Positions 48,771-60,420 of a stretch of 64,000 bases of DNA are shown here, in pieces. This DNA comes from Coenobita brevimanus (Eukaryota > Arthropoda > Malacostraca > Decapoda > Coenobitidae). The notes beneath the pieces are model-generated. The model did not search any database. It was not told where the DNA came from and saw only the letters and a program-made list of their open reading frames with translations. The position numbers and the translations under genes were made by a program. The stretch covers positions 10,699,332 to 10,763,331 of the forward strand of contig CM064681.1 of the NCBI GenBank assembly GCA_032717465.1, written 5' to 3'. The stretch's first letter is position 1. Every line of letters starts with the position of its first letter.

Positions 48771-49510
48771 ATTGACAAATGGGAGGAAGAACCTGCTGTA
48801 GGGAGGAAAATAGCTTGAAGATAAGAATGAGGATGATGAGGAGGAGGAGGAAAACCATAATGGAGGAAAAGGGAGGGGAGGCAAGATGATCTGGGGAGAA
48901 GGAGGAGGGAGAAAAGAAGAGTGATGAGAAGGTGACGGGCGCAGTGGAGGAAGGAGAATGGAAACGGAACAAGACAGTGCAAGGGAGGGGGCAAGGGAGG
49001 AAATAAGGCAGAGTGGGGGAGTGGGGGAGGGAGAGGGAGCAAGGAAGAGTGGGGGAAGGGGATGGAGAGGGAACGAAGAAGAATGGGAGAGGGGAAGAGG
49101 CTAGGCAGGCTGCTAGAGGGAGAGAAGGGAGTCCAACATGGTGAAGGGAATAGGGAGGGGAAGTCATAGTGGAAGAGGACGAAAGGCGAGTGAGAGACTG
49201 GAGGGATAGGGGAAAGCTTGACCTGGAGAGAGGGAAGGGTAGAGGTGAGGCAGAGTCGGGGATGGAAGTAAGAAGACTGCAAGGAGTTCGGGATAAGCAG
49301 AGTGGATGGGACAGTGGGGGAGACAGGGGACGCAGGCAAGGATGAGTGGGGGAGGAGGAGGAGAGGGCAAGACAAAGTGGAGGGAGAAAAAAGACTGGCA
49401 AGGGGGGAAGAGGTGGGAAGGAGGTATGGCAAAGTGATAGGAGGGGAAGGGGGAGGGGAGAAGCAGAGTGAGGGAGAGGGGTGGGTGTGGGGAGGAAAAG
49501 GAAGTGTAAG
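48771..49510 (+). repeat. Polypurine block
   Basis: A/G-rich plus strand with GGGGGAGGGAGAGGG words. The minus strand gives long Pro/Ser/Leu frames from composition. Confidence 0.85.
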
Positions 49511-49649
49511 GCTGTTTGCTCAGTACCCTCTCTTTTGCATATTTCAGACACCAAACTGATCGGCCCCCTTCCCTCTCACCGCAGCCTCTTTACTCACTCT
49601 TTTAGTCACCCTTCAACAGCCTTAATCATTTTGTATATATTCTTTCCCG

Positions 49650-49650
<1 letters not shown>
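49511..49650. other. Short unique spacer
   Basis: Nothing identified. Confidence 0.4.

Positions 49651-49651
<1 letters not shown>

Positions 49652-49708
<57 letters not shown>
49652..49708 (+). repeat. (GT)n microsatellite
   Basis: Pure GT run of about 56 bp. Confidence 0.97.
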
Positions 49709-49711
<3 letters not shown>

Positions 49712-50079
49712 ACTGTCTTAGCTGGTCAATTAAGTGAACTATTTTTGCTCAGACTTCGCTTGGACACATTGACTTAACATTGTATAACTCTTGACAAAGG
49801 TAGGATTTAACATATGTGGTGAGCACAGGCAGGAATTAACATACCGTATGTGGTGAGCGTCTGGTCGTCTGATAATATAACTGGTGAATATTGGCATGAC
49901 GTGAAAAAAAAAAAAAAAAGCTGAGTTGAACAGAGATATTCTGAATGTTGGCTTCTTAAGAATATGAAGAGGGTGAAATGTATTTTCGATTGACAAGCTC
50001 TTGTCTTTCCCATAAAAATATTAGGTGGAGGGCTAGAATGTAATGAAGAACACATGTATCTAGAGAAGGCCGTTCAAAT
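49709..50079. other. AT-rich unique interval
   Basis: Contains an A run at about 49904-49919 that may be a retroposed tail, but nothing recognisable precedes it. GAGCACAGGCAGGAATTAAC and GTGGTGAGCGTC lie around short repeated ATATGTGGTGAGC words at 49813 and 49848. Confidence 0.4.
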
Positions 50080-50094
50080 AATTATTACGGTTCA

Positions 50095-50650
50095 CGACAA
50101 CATCAAGAGAATAGTTGGAATGTGATGCTGTATTCTTGGTGAACAAAATAGCATCATGAAGGATACGAAATCAACTTCATGTAAAAAAGTACAACTCTGC
50201 ACTGGGATCAATGTGTCCTTCCTATTGGGGACCATGGTTTGAGAACTTATAATCTTACAAAATCATTGGAACGTTAGCTTAGGAGTGATCAGATAGAAAT
50301 GTAGTTGATAATGTTTGGTGTCACACAGAGAGATAAAACGAGAGCTTCTTGCACAAGGGAACAGACAAAAGCTGAGGATGTTATCACTAAAACATACCAG
50401 TACAAATGAGCTTGGGCAGTTCACGTCCCTCGTAAAGTAGATAACAGACGTATGACCAGGGAAAATGAGTGGCAGACAGATGGAGCGAGAGGACGAGGCA
50501 GACAGCAGTTAAGATGGAGAGACGAAAATAAGAGATTTAGTGGAACAGGATCAAACAGGCTAACAGGCAGTAACCTATAGTGGGGAAAGATGTGGCGAGC
50601 CTTTGTGGTGCAGTGGAAGATCTCAGACTGTCAATGACGAGAAGGATGCA
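50095..50650 (+). pseudogene. RTE-like non-LTR retrotransposon C-terminal remnant
   Basis: Reading across stops and one frame change gives, in order: RRIVGM-like start at about 50107, QNSIMKDTKSTS, DQCVLPIGDHGLRTYNLTKS from about 50209, IMFGVTQRDKTRAS, AWAVHVPRKVDNR at about 50412, ENEWQTDGARGRGRQQLRW, RDENKRFSGTG and WGKMWRAFVVQW. The series matches, block by block, the end of ORF2 in RTE-type elements (FDQCVLPV.TYG, ERSMLGV.RD, WAGHVAR..DNRW, GRQ..RWRDE, WR.LGEAFV.QW). At least four in-frame stops and one shift show long decay. Upstream RT palm motifs are missing. This fragment is clearly older than the 45-kb element. Confidence 0.78.
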
Positions 50651-51806
50651 TACAGGAAACAGAGTAATGATTATGGTGATATATTTCAATATCTGCCCCT
50701 CGTGATTGGCTTGTTTGGGGCGATCATCCACGGCAAGCAAAGGGTTTGCAGTTTTTCCGACCTGGATGTGGCTGACTTGAATGAGGTCGTCCGGGAAGGA
50801 GGGAAAACCACAGATGAGGCGAGGCGCAGAGGCGGGTAAATGTTGAGGGAAGGCTGATTAGAGATTGAGGGATTGCGACAAGGAAAGACTGGAAGGGAAG
50901 AGTAATAGATAACGCTTGGAAAAGCGACTGGTTATAGATTAGAGCTGGATCGTAGAGAGAAATGCGGAAGCTGAAAGTGACAAAGTAAAGGCAGAGCCTA
51001 GGATGATATACTAAAAGTACCATGACTTTCCAGTCTCACCTGGAAAAGAATTCAGAATTATATAAAGATACCTTTGATATTTTTTATGGTATGACAAAGG
51101 TCGTCTGGATAATACAAAGCTAGATGCCCTAATATTTAGAGGATGGAAAAGAAACAATCACTGTATGTTACATAACACTCTTGCTTGCCCCAGGTTATGG
51201 TGTAGGCTGTATAAGATGAAATAATAAACACCGGTCCTCTTCAAAAACGATAAGATATGGTGGTAAGGCTTAAATGAACTTTGTCAGCGAAGATACATAC
51301 GTGGGATTCATTATGCTTTTATTTTCAGCAACAGATATATATATATATTTTTTCGTATTCATTCTGTCACCGGAGAAGATTTCTAACCCCGTCACAACTA
51401 AAGGTTTCGTAAGCATGAAAAAAGAAAAAAAAAGCCTAACAGAAGCAAACCTGAAATATCACACAGGTCATCGCAAACAAGGTATTAACTAAAGCAAAGT
51501 TAAGAAGAAGCTCCCTCATTTGACGAGATAGAGCCGAGTGAAATTATTTGATTCCACAAAATATTAGATAAAACAGGCATTGGAGACGCATAAAAACAGT
51601 TGCCTTTTCACAGTAATAGAATCATGGAAATCGTACAAAAAAAAACAGTTCCAAAAGTAAAGTTCTCCTACAGACGAAAAGGTTTTTAAAAAATGGAAAT
51701 GCGGCAAAAGCAAATAATACTGACTGGTTCCACATACTATTAGAACAAAGAAACTACCAGAAACATACGAAAAACTAGTCTACAAAGCATTTTTTTAAAT
51801 TAGAAT

Positions 51807-51810
<4 letters not shown>
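50651..51810. other. AT-rich interval, no gene recognised
   Basis: Over 1.1 kb without a recognisable gene. Short A runs at 51417-51432 and 51639-51646. Confidence 0.45.

Positions 51811-51888
<78 letters not shown>
51811..51888 (+). repeat. (CA)n microsatellite
   Basis: Pure CA run of about 78 bp. Confidence 0.97.
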
Positions 51889-51891
<3 letters not shown>

Positions 51892-52099
51892 AAGAAAGTA
51901 GTAAAATAAGGAGAGTAACAGAGACACAAAAAATCACATCCACACAGTATAGTACCAAGAGCAGCAGTCAATTTATCATCGTGTTATGTCGGTGTTCGAT
52001 GTTGTCTTGGTAATTGTCGTGGCTCGATTTTCTCTAGCTGGGTATCTGGGTCGGTCAGGTGGGCAAGCCAGTCTTTTTTGTTGGCTGATGAAGCACTCT

Positions 52100-52835
52100 T
52101 GTTACAGGTGGGGAGATGCAGGATGCCCATGGGTGTTGCGGTGTGTGGTGCAGTGGTGATGTGCTGTGCTGTGTGTTATAGTGTGCATGGGGTGTGGTGT
52201 GATTTGTGGTGAAGTGCGAGTGGGGTTATGTTGTGATGTCATGGTTTGGTGAATTGTAATTGGTGTGGTGAGGTGTGATATGAGTGTGGTGTGGTGAGGA
52301 GAAGAAGGATGGGCAGGGTCTAATGGTGTGGTGAGGTTGTGTGTTGGGGAGGACAATGGGCAGGGATTTGGTATAGTTTTGGGTGGTGTGGTGGTGTGTT
52401 GGGGGCATAAAAGGTTTTGTTGTTGTGTGAGGTGTGTGGTGGGTGTAATGCTTCAGTTGTATGGTGGCTGAGGTGAGCGTTATTGAGGTGTGTGGTGAAT
52501 GGTGGGTTGGTGTGCGTTAGTGAGCTGAGTAAGGTAAATGTAGTGAGGTGTGGTGTGTGGGATGTGTGGTGATAGTGAGGTGTGTGTTTGGTGAGGAGTG
52601 TGATGGATAAGTTGTGTGGTGGTGAAGTGAGTGTTTTCTGAGGTGTCTGGTGAATGAGTTGTGTAGTGGAATGGTGTGTTGTGATGAGGTCTATGGTGAT
52701 GAAGTGTGTGGTGGTGAGTTATGTGGTTGATGTGGTGTATGTGTTGTGTGTGTGGCATGGTGTGTGGTGATTAGGTGTGCCGTGGTGAGATGGTGAAGTG
52801 TGTGGTGGATAGGTGTGGTGGGTGAGGAATGGGGT
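52100..52835 (+). repeat. GTGTGGTG minisatellite block
   Basis: Imperfect GTGTGGTGAGG and GTGGTGTGTGG units over about 730 bp with no strict period. The reverse complement gives His/Thr/Pro/Ser frames only. Confidence 0.85.
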
Positions 52836-53195
52836 GAATGTTACTATGCGTTTAGAGATAATATGCAAAAAATATAAGTTCAAAGTAATCTTGGTCTGTT
52901 ATGGGGTCATGACAGAAACGTGTAATCTACGTTTTCGAGAGCACATTAATACATTCCTCAACAGAAATAATTGTAAATAAATTCCATATATTACACTGAG
53001 ATTGGCTGACATAGAGTTAAAGTCACCTATATCATTAACTCTCAGTGTTGCCTTCAATACCAGTGATCAAGAGAACTGGTATTGGTATTGCTTGACAGTA
53101 CATGTAATAATGCTGGTGTAGTTAGCTGGATAATAGTACTGCAGGTGGAGCGGTAATAATGCCCTGGTATAATTATGGTATTGATGGTAACAGCT
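52836..53195. other. Unique interval, no gene recognised
   Basis: Ordinary sequence. Nothing identified. Confidence 0.45.
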
Positions 53196-54330
53196 GCAAC
53201 GGTACTAGTGTGGTGGTGGTCGTCGAGAAGGTGGTAGAGGGGTTTTGTGTGGTCGTGGTGGCTAGGTAGTGGTTGATGTAGTAATTGTTTTGCTGTTGTT
53301 CTGGTTATGCCTGGAATGGTAATGGTGATGGGTGTGGTAGTGGTATTTTGGCTATGTTTGGTGATGTAGGCTTAGTTGGTAATTGTGATGGGTGAAGTGG
53401 CAGTGACTATCGCGGTGATAGCTTGTTCATATGTGGTGATGGTGATTTAGGTTCTTGTTTTGATAGTCGTGGTTGGTGGTAGAGGGATTATGTATAAGAG
53501 ATGGTGCCTTAAGCGGTGCCTGTAAAAGTTATAGATGTTATGGTTACGACTATGGTGGTAATTGTGGTTGGGATGCTAGTGGTGTTGGTAAAGAGCATAT
53601 ATCTGGTGGCATTCTTAGCTGAGGAAGTGGGTGAGGTGGTGGCGGTGTGGTGGTAATGGTGGTGGTAGAAATGGTATCAGTGGTAGTGATGGTGACAACG
53701 AGATTATGTACTTTGACAATAAACGCAACTGTAATGATGGTGAGGTCTGGCATTGATGGTGGTAGTGGTGGGGAGCTTGATGGTGGTCGTGGTGGGGGCA
53801 GGTAGTGATGGTGGCAGCGAGACTAGCATTGATCAGATACATCCAGACGATTTTATATTACTTAGACGTTGACAGCTTTCGTGGTAGTAACAAGAAGTAA
53901 TGTTAGACTAATGGTGGTGGCTGTGGTAGTTGTAATGGTGGTAGTACTGATGAAGAGTGGTTGCTCTGGTTGCGGTAGCGGAATTAGTTGTGGTGATGGT
54001 GGTCGAGGTGATTGTTGTTGTGGTTGTAATACCCGCACCATAAACAATAGTGATAATGGTGATGACAGGAACGAAGAATGAGATGGTAGTACTGATCATG
54101 TCAACCGAGGATATGGTGAGTGAGGTGAGAACAGTGGTTGTGCTGGAATGAACACTTTGATTCATAGTTTGTTTTATGGTGAATGAGGCAATGGTAGAGA
54201 CGGAATTTACAGAACATGTGTAGATAAGGTTAGTGTAGTGCTGTCGGGGAGTACTGTAGCGGAAGCGGTTATGGAGGTAAAAGTGAATCAGTGAAAGTGG
54301 AAGTAAGAGCATGGTGCAATGACTCGGATG
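53196..54330 (+). repeat. GGT/GGTAGT/GATGGT triplet-rich block
   Basis: Loose trinucleotide periodicity (GTGGTGGTAGTGGTGATGG). It is interrupted at about 53838-53870 by a family copy (CCAGACGATTTTATATTAC). Confidence 0.8.
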
Positions 54331-54529
54331 TTGATGGATGATGGAGACAGCGTGTAAAAGTTACCGAATTATCGTTGCTGTGCTTACGGTGGTCATGATA
54401 CTTATGGTGGTTAGGCTAGTGTAGAAGAGGAACTAGAAGAGGGGAATGCAACTCTGAAGTGGTGATGGAGTAAAGTGTGGAGGCTTGTACAATGCAATGG
54501 TGGTGATTCGTGGTGACAGCAGTGGTGGT
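54331..54529. other. GGT-biased transition
   Basis: Partly unique, partly GGT-rich. Nothing identified. Confidence 0.4.
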
Positions 54530-54812
54530 GGGTGTGTGAAGGGTGCAACTGCTGCAGAGGTGATGTGGATGTTGTGGGATGGACAAGAGAGAGATGCAGG
54601 TGTGAGAGATGCATCTGTGGTAGTGATAGAGGCTGTGGTGGGGTGAAGAAGAGAGAGGTTGATCAGGGTACAAGGGGATGCATCTGCGGTAGTGGTGGTG
54701 GATGTGGTTGGGTGGAGAAGAGAGAGGTTGATCAGGGTACAAGGGGGTGCATCGGCGGTAGTGGTGGTGGATGTGGTGGGGTGGGGAAAAGAGAGGTTGA
54801 TCAGGGCTGCTG
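54530..54812 (+). repeat. Tandem repeat, period 69 bp
   Basis: GAGAGAGGTTGATCAGGG-type words recur at 54657, 54726 and 54795, exactly 69 bp apart, with a more diverged unit before them. As 69 is divisible by three, all frames stay open (GGCGWVEKREVDQGTR in one). The units are close to identical, so the duplication is recent; nothing else suggests a protein. Confidence 0.85.
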
Positions 54813-55009
54813 TCACCTTCCCTCCTCGGCCTCCCTATCATTACTCAGCCCCAGTAACCACCGCCTTTCACACACGCACAAACTCATGTCATTGACGTCC
54901 TTGCCAAATTATTATCATCAGGAGGGACGAAGCTTAGCACAAAAATAGGATCCTCGCTGCGTCTTGGTCATGCATGCAGCGAGGTGGGAGGGAGTCTGCC
55001 TGGTTTGGG
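54813..55009. other. Short unique spacer
   Basis: Nothing identified. Confidence 0.4.
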
Positions 55010-55480
55010 AGAGTGTGAAGCAGAAGGGGAAGTTGTGGGAGAGCAGGGAAAGGGGAGGGAAGGGGATGAGTGGGTGGGAAGGCAGAAAGTGGGAGGAAGT
55101 ATGGTGAGTGTGAGGGAAAGGGATGTTTAGCAGAGGGGAGGGGGAAGAGAAGGAGGGAGGAGGGATGAGTGAGAGGGTAGGGGATGCGTGGGAGGGAAGA
55201 GCTGGAGGAGTGGACTAGAAAAGAAAGGTGAGTGAGAGGGAGGAAAGGGGAGGGTGAGTTGGTGAGCTGGAAGAAAGAGAAGGTGACTGGAAGGGAAGAG
55301 GGGATGAGTGAGGGAAAGGGGAATGAAAATGAGGAAAGAGGAGGGTGAGTGGGAGAGAATGAGTGGGGAAGAAGGACAGTGAATGGAGGGAGGGGAGGGG
55401 GAGGGGGAAAGAGAGGGAAGAGGAAAGTGAGTGGGAGAAAAGGGGATGAGTGAGAGGGAAAAGGGGTGAGTGGGAGGCTG
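55010..55480 (+). repeat. Purine-rich GGGAGTGAGTGGGAG block
   Basis: Irregular units with GATGAGTGGGAGGGAA and GGTGAGTGAGAGGG. Minus-strand Pro/Ser/Leu/His frames are compositional. Confidence 0.8.
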
Positions 55481-55546
55481 TGAGCGAAATCTGTCGCGCA
55501 ATTGTAATGTATTCGGGTATGTGGCAATGCACAGATCTTACTTTGG

Positions 55547-55550
<4 letters not shown>

Positions 55551-55577
<27 letters not shown>
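55551..55577 (+). repeat. (TC)n microsatellite
   Basis: Pure TC run of about 27 bp. Confidence 0.95.
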
Positions 55578-55582
<5 letters not shown>

Positions 55583-55639
55583 CCATTAAATTTGTTAACT
55601 ATGCACAGGGGCCTTATTTACTCTTGCGACGATTTTTCC

Positions 55640-55740
55640 TCAGCTCAGGGTAGACTCTTCAAAATGAGAGGGTTAGATATAGTCTAGATTAATCCCTTCA
55701 CCATTAAGGAGGACCCTCTGGTGGCATAAGGTCATCAGGT
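55640..55740 (+). repeat. Copy of the AGACGATTTTATTCAG family (body only)
   Basis: AGACTCTTCAAAATGAGAGG, GTTAGATATAGTCTAGATTA and ATCCCTTCACCATTAAGGAG match the body blocks at 23.95 and 63.07 kb. The core is not visible. Confidence 0.5.
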
Positions 55741-55789
55741 TGATAGTGAGAATTAACAATAAATTTAAGGCATCGTGTTCAAGGACTTA

Positions 55790-56175
55790 CTGTTAAGCAA
55801 GAAGTCCTGTGAATGGTAGTAGTAGTTGTAGCTCTGGGTTCGAATAAACTGTGAACTCAGTGGACTGCAGGCTGAAGTTGCTACCATCCTGCAGCTCACC
55901 ATCGACCTTTCTGGGGATAGGGAAGTAGTTAAAGGACGTTTGTATAACCAGGCCTCTTCATCACCCCCGTTCTTTCTGTGCCACCACGTGAAGGCGCCCG
56001 TCTTCAGCACCAATTTTGTGAATATCATCATACAACATGCATGGGTCCGCCTGGTTACATCTCTCCCACCAGGCAGACTCCTGTGTCGTCCCACCCAACA
56101 CACCCCCACACGCACACACCCACCACAGGCAAGAGAGGGAGGGGGAGGAGCCACACCCGCCCCACCTTAATAGCA
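55790..56175 (+). repeat. Dispersed repeat shared with 37.44-37.63 kb, copy 2
   Basis: This is the longer copy. A B-box-like GGGTTCGAATAAAC at about 55838 precedes the shared blocks, so a SINE relationship is possible but no A box is convincing. The downstream part (55960-56170) has no partner in this window. Confidence 0.55.
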
Positions 56176-56829
56176 TGCTAGTCTGAGGACAAAAGTGTGT
56201 GTTTTTGCTCAAACGGTATCAGCCCTTTCTACCGCTATCGCTCCTTTGTGCAATAACACTGATCAATAAATGTGACTCTACTGATTTCCTTGTCAGCCTT
56301 GGTGCTTACTTTCTTTGGTGTATTTCTTGTCTTTATTTTCCCTATTTTGGTTTATTAGGATTGTTTTAGTTCCTAGTATTGTTGTCTTAGCTTGGTATTC
56401 ATTCATTTTTTTTTTTTTTAATCTCAATGAAATATGGGGCCAGATTTCACTGTAGTTATGACGAAGACATTAATGTGTCTTCGTATCAAAATTAACACCA
56501 GAAAAAAAGTAAGAAAGAATATTTGATGAAAGAACGAATATGGTGAAATAGGAAAACAATACAAAACTGAACGACGAATGATATTAAGATTAAATTAAAC
56601 AGGAAGAAGTGAGGATACTAAAGTGCCTATAAATGGTCATGGAAAAGAGAAATAACGAATTTACTTACAGTAAAGTTAAAATTTACCCCATTGTTCAAAC
56701 ATGCAAAAGAAAGAGAGCACAGAAAATAAGGGGAAAATGCATGAAACCAATAAATTCTAAAGATATTAATAGAATACTACAGAACAAGAGAGAAAATATA
56801 AGAAAGGATCCGTTCAATAAGAAAGGTTT
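56176..56829. other. AT-rich interval, no gene recognised
   Basis: Contains a T run at about 56407-56420. Nothing identified. Confidence 0.45.
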
Positions 56830-56834
56830 GTACT

Positions 56835-57870
56835 AAAATGCGTGTCATCTACTTTTGTCGTTTCGTTTCGTTTTGAAGGCTCCAGCGTGCTTGCATGAGT
56901 CGGTCTTTGTCACCTACTGGCGGCTCTCCGTTCTGATCGACCTCTGGCAGCTTCCCTATTTAGTCCCTTATCCCTGAGGTCACACTCAATGACCTCGTCC
57001 CAGGTCTTTTTCCGTCTGCCTCTCGCCACCCTACCCCCAACATTAACACTTCTCACTTCTGCACCCAGTTATCATCCCCCATCCTCTCCACATGCCCAAA
57101 CCATCTCAGTCTACCTCTCCTCATCACCACACCAATACATTCCAGTCCCATCCTACTTCTCGACTCTTCTATCGTAAACCTAGTCTCTCAGGGACGCACT
57201 GCACATCCACCTGAGCATTGTCATTTCTGTACGGTACGTTTGAGCCTGCGAATATCCTCTTCCTTTGCTCCCCTATTCTCACTACCATACAACATTACAC
57301 TCCTAACACACGCTGCATACAAAGATCCTATAGCACGGAGGGAGAGGCCTCTCAGTGTCAGAAGAGGCAACAGCTCCCTTAATTTCTTCTAACCACTCCT
57401 CACACTAGCCACAGAGCCAGCTCCAACCCCACTTCCAGCATATAACACGTCTCCCAAATAACAAAATTCTTCCACACGCTCAAGAGACTCACCAGCAAGT
57501 TCAGTCCTTTCACGCCTGGCAATGTCCACATGCTCTCCCCGACACATCGCACACATGAAATCAGCATTATGTCGCAGTCCAACTCTAATACCACTACATC
57601 TCTTATGCACCCACTTATCACAAACACTGCAAAAGAGAGAATTACTTCCCAAGCCCTAGTGGCAGATAGCACATGGCCGCTTCCCCTCTTCATTGACAGA
57701 ACTGCCCCCAGCCCAAGGTACCATCACTTTTATTTCATCTGCATTACTCTTAAGTCCTTGTGTCCCATACCATCTCCCCACTTCCCAAATCATTCCTCCG
57801 CCTCCCTTTCATTCTCAGCAATCAACACCAAATCATCAGCATACAACATCTCCCACGGGAGTCCATTTCT
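56835..57870 (-). pseudogene. Non-LTR retrotransposon ORF2 remnant (RT palm to C-terminus)
   Basis: Reading the minus strand from about 57845 gives, across several frame changes: YADDLVLIAENEREAEE (RT motif C), FGKWGDGMGHKDL, then LGSNSLFCSVCDKWVHKRCS, a cysteine/histidine motif of the zinc-knuckle-like region, RADFMCAMCRG-like sequence, LERVEEFCYLGDVLYAGSG, WKKLRELLPLLT-like sequence, MLYGSE, RSRMGLECIGVVMRRGRLRW followed by FGHVERMGDDNWVQK, and finally a basic tail near 56990. These occur in the order expected for the second half of a non-LTR ORF2. A short GAAAC-type run near 56860 may be its 3' tail. Multiple frameshifts and at least two stops make it inactive. The motif RWFGHVERM links it to the 7.6-kb fragment, so those two may be one family. 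Confidence 0.78.
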
Positions 57871-58140
57871 GAAGTCCCGTGAGAGGGCTTCAAGTACCAT
57901 GATAGACAACAAGGTGCTCAAGACTGTAATGAATGGAAAAAAAAATTCTTTGCGGGATAATGGGAAAGGTTTATGGGAATTCTACTTTGACAGGATTTCA
58001 TAATGCTAAATAATATCGTCTGTTTGGTAGGAAGAATAAAAGAAAAGACATCAACATACTCATATGGTTACGGTGAACAAAGCAATAGTGAAAGTTCATT
58101 AGATCCAGCCTACCCACAAGCGAATTTCCATCACAACCCA
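57871..58140. other. Unique spacer
   Basis: Nothing identified beyond the likely 5' limit of the retroelement remnant. Confidence 0.4.
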
Positions 58141-58141
58141 G

Positions 58142-58314
<173 letters not shown>

Positions 58315-58479
58315 CGTGCCGCAGCCGAGTGCCAGCCTGTTCAGCCCGACTTTCATGCACAGGCTGGGAGGCAGAATGAAGTGCAATCGATCATTCAGAA
58401 ATTGATGTTCATTATAGAGTGTGTGTGAGGTGGAAGGGGAGGAGAAAGGAGGGGTGGATGCGAAAGGTAAGTGGGTTGA

Positions 58480-58481
<2 letters not shown>

Positions 58482-58546
<65 letters not shown>
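58482..58546 (+). repeat. Compound (GT)n(GA)n microsatellite
   Basis: GT to about 58515, then GA to 58546. Confidence 0.97.
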
Positions 58547-58549
<3 letters not shown>

Positions 58550-59459
58550 CACTGTTAACCTAGCAGTACGTTACTAAAATGTCTAAGAACGATAGAATTC
58601 ATCTTTTTTGATGTATGAACCTCATGTTGTATCATTATAAATTTGGGAGAAAGACGAACTAATTCACTAAAAACTAAGCCTACAAATACTGCCATTTTTA
58701 ACATCGCTATACTCTTTTACCTCTAACTTGTGTCAGATGTGTTATTCTTTTTGCACCTTATTTCACATGGCTAGGTAACAGAAAGACAGTTCACCTTTTT
58801 ATCCACTGCATAGCGCTGCCTCTTGTCTACTTGGAGCATATTCTAGTGTTAATCTCTTGCTGCAAATCAAGATGAAGGGATGGCAATTAGGTCAAGTTTA
58901 GGTAAAAAACAGTATGGTAATAATGACAATAACGATGATAACTCTGACAATTGTACTTAACTGATGTTTATATTCTGAGTCGTTCTGAGTTGTATTAGTG
59001 TTTTTTGTATGATTATGTTATCATTTCTTGTGTTATTTTTAGTATAAACGTCTTTATCGCTTTACTGCTTTCCTTAGTGTGAGTCGTGGGGGTGTTAATG
59101 CTTGCTGTAATTTATTTTTATTATTATTACGGACAGGAAATTGTTTCTGCCTCATTACTTTTGATGATAAAAATTATTCGAGAGCTTTTCCGTTACTTGT
59201 GCTGCCATGTAAATAATTTCATGATGTGTTACTAGCAATTGACAAGTAACTCACATTACTGTTTTGCTCACATTGTTATACTTTGGTAGGAAATGTTTAT
59301 ATATTAATTAATTGCCTTATTTATTTGTTTATTCATTTCGTCGTTGATAAATTACTTGGGAAGAGGCTTATTGAATATTTCTCAGTTATATTTGTTTGTT
59401 ACTGACGGTGATATTCCTCCCTGCAGGCATTTCGTTTTTTCTTTACTCCTTTTTTTTAC
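58547..59459. other. AT-rich interval, no gene recognised
   Basis: Over 900 bp of ordinary AT-rich sequence. No gene identified. Confidence 0.5.
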
Positions 59460-59460
59460 A

Positions 59461-59470
59461 TATCATCATT

Positions 59471-59502
<32 letters not shown>

Positions 59503-59610
59503 TATTATTATTATTATTATTATCATCGTCACTATTTTATTATCATTACTGTCATCATCATTACCATCATCATCATCGTCATCATCATCGTCATAATCAT
59601 CATTACGATT
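59461..59610 (+). repeat. (CAT)n/(TAT)n trinucleotide array
   Basis: ATCATC units, then ATTATT units, then degenerate CATCATCGTC. Frames across it (poly-Ile, poly-His/Tyr) are repeat translation. Confidence 0.95.
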
Positions 59611-59835
59611 AGGCCCTTAGCAAAGCTGGGGATGATAATTTTCCCACCTGGACGCTTCCTTACACTTTTTTCCTGTAAGGACATTTACCGAGGCAGGCAG
59701 ACGGCTTCTCAAACCACTCAACCTCCAGACAGTTTTTTCATAATCCTGCTATCAAACAAACAAACAAACTCGACAGAAAACAATACCTCTTCGGACTCCG
59801 CCCGGGCGAGGTAAAAAAAAAAAAAAAAAAAGGCA
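59611..59835 (+). other. Unique stretch ending in a poly(A) run
   Basis: CGGGCGAGGT is followed by 19 A at about 59813-59831. It could be the 3' end of a retroposed sequence, but the body (59611-59812) matches nothing I recognise. Confidence 0.3.
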
Positions 59836-60419
59836 TTTCAAGTTTGATGGGTTATATTTAGCTCCTATTAACCTTGTCGCTACTTGGATGCTATCTTAAA
59901 GTGAATAAAATTGCCAGGAGAGAGTAAGATTAAAACAAAAGTGACATCCTTGAACTGAAAGGGTCAATAGGAATAAGCGTAAGGCAGAGGTTGGCAGAAA
60001 GACAAAGTTCCTGTAAGTATATCCTTGTATCACGGCGAGGAAGAATTTACAGTAATAAAATGTGTGTCATATTATTAGCTGAATCTAGATCATGCCCACG
60101 ACTAAGATAAATACATTAATGGGTGATATATTGATCTGTTTTTGTTCTGCGCGTAATCGGTCAGCAGTTATCCTTAGTTACAATGGAAATATATTTATGG
60201 TTTATTTGAGTCATTTTGGAGAAAGAGGTGGATTGATAAAGTGCGCGGATATGTAAGGGAAGGTGGAGTGTCATGGGAGGAGGGGTTGTTACTGTACACG
60301 GAAGGAAACGCTTGAAGACAATTTTACCTAGGCGACCCGCGCGCAGGACGTAACTTCAGGTAATTGACTGATTGAAGAATGAAACGCAAAGAACTTGGGC
60401 CCCGAGCTGTCGACATAAA
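59836..60419. other. Unique interval, no gene recognised
   Basis: Ordinary sequence. A GC-richer motif GGCGACCCGCGCGCAGGACG lies at about 60331. Confidence 0.45.
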
Positions 60420-60420
60420 G

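Noticed and set aside
57389..57652. Host PHD-finger protein exon
   Set aside because: The Cys/His motif lies between RT motif C and the GHVERM-type C-terminus in the order of a non-LTR ORF2, so it belongs to a retroelement.
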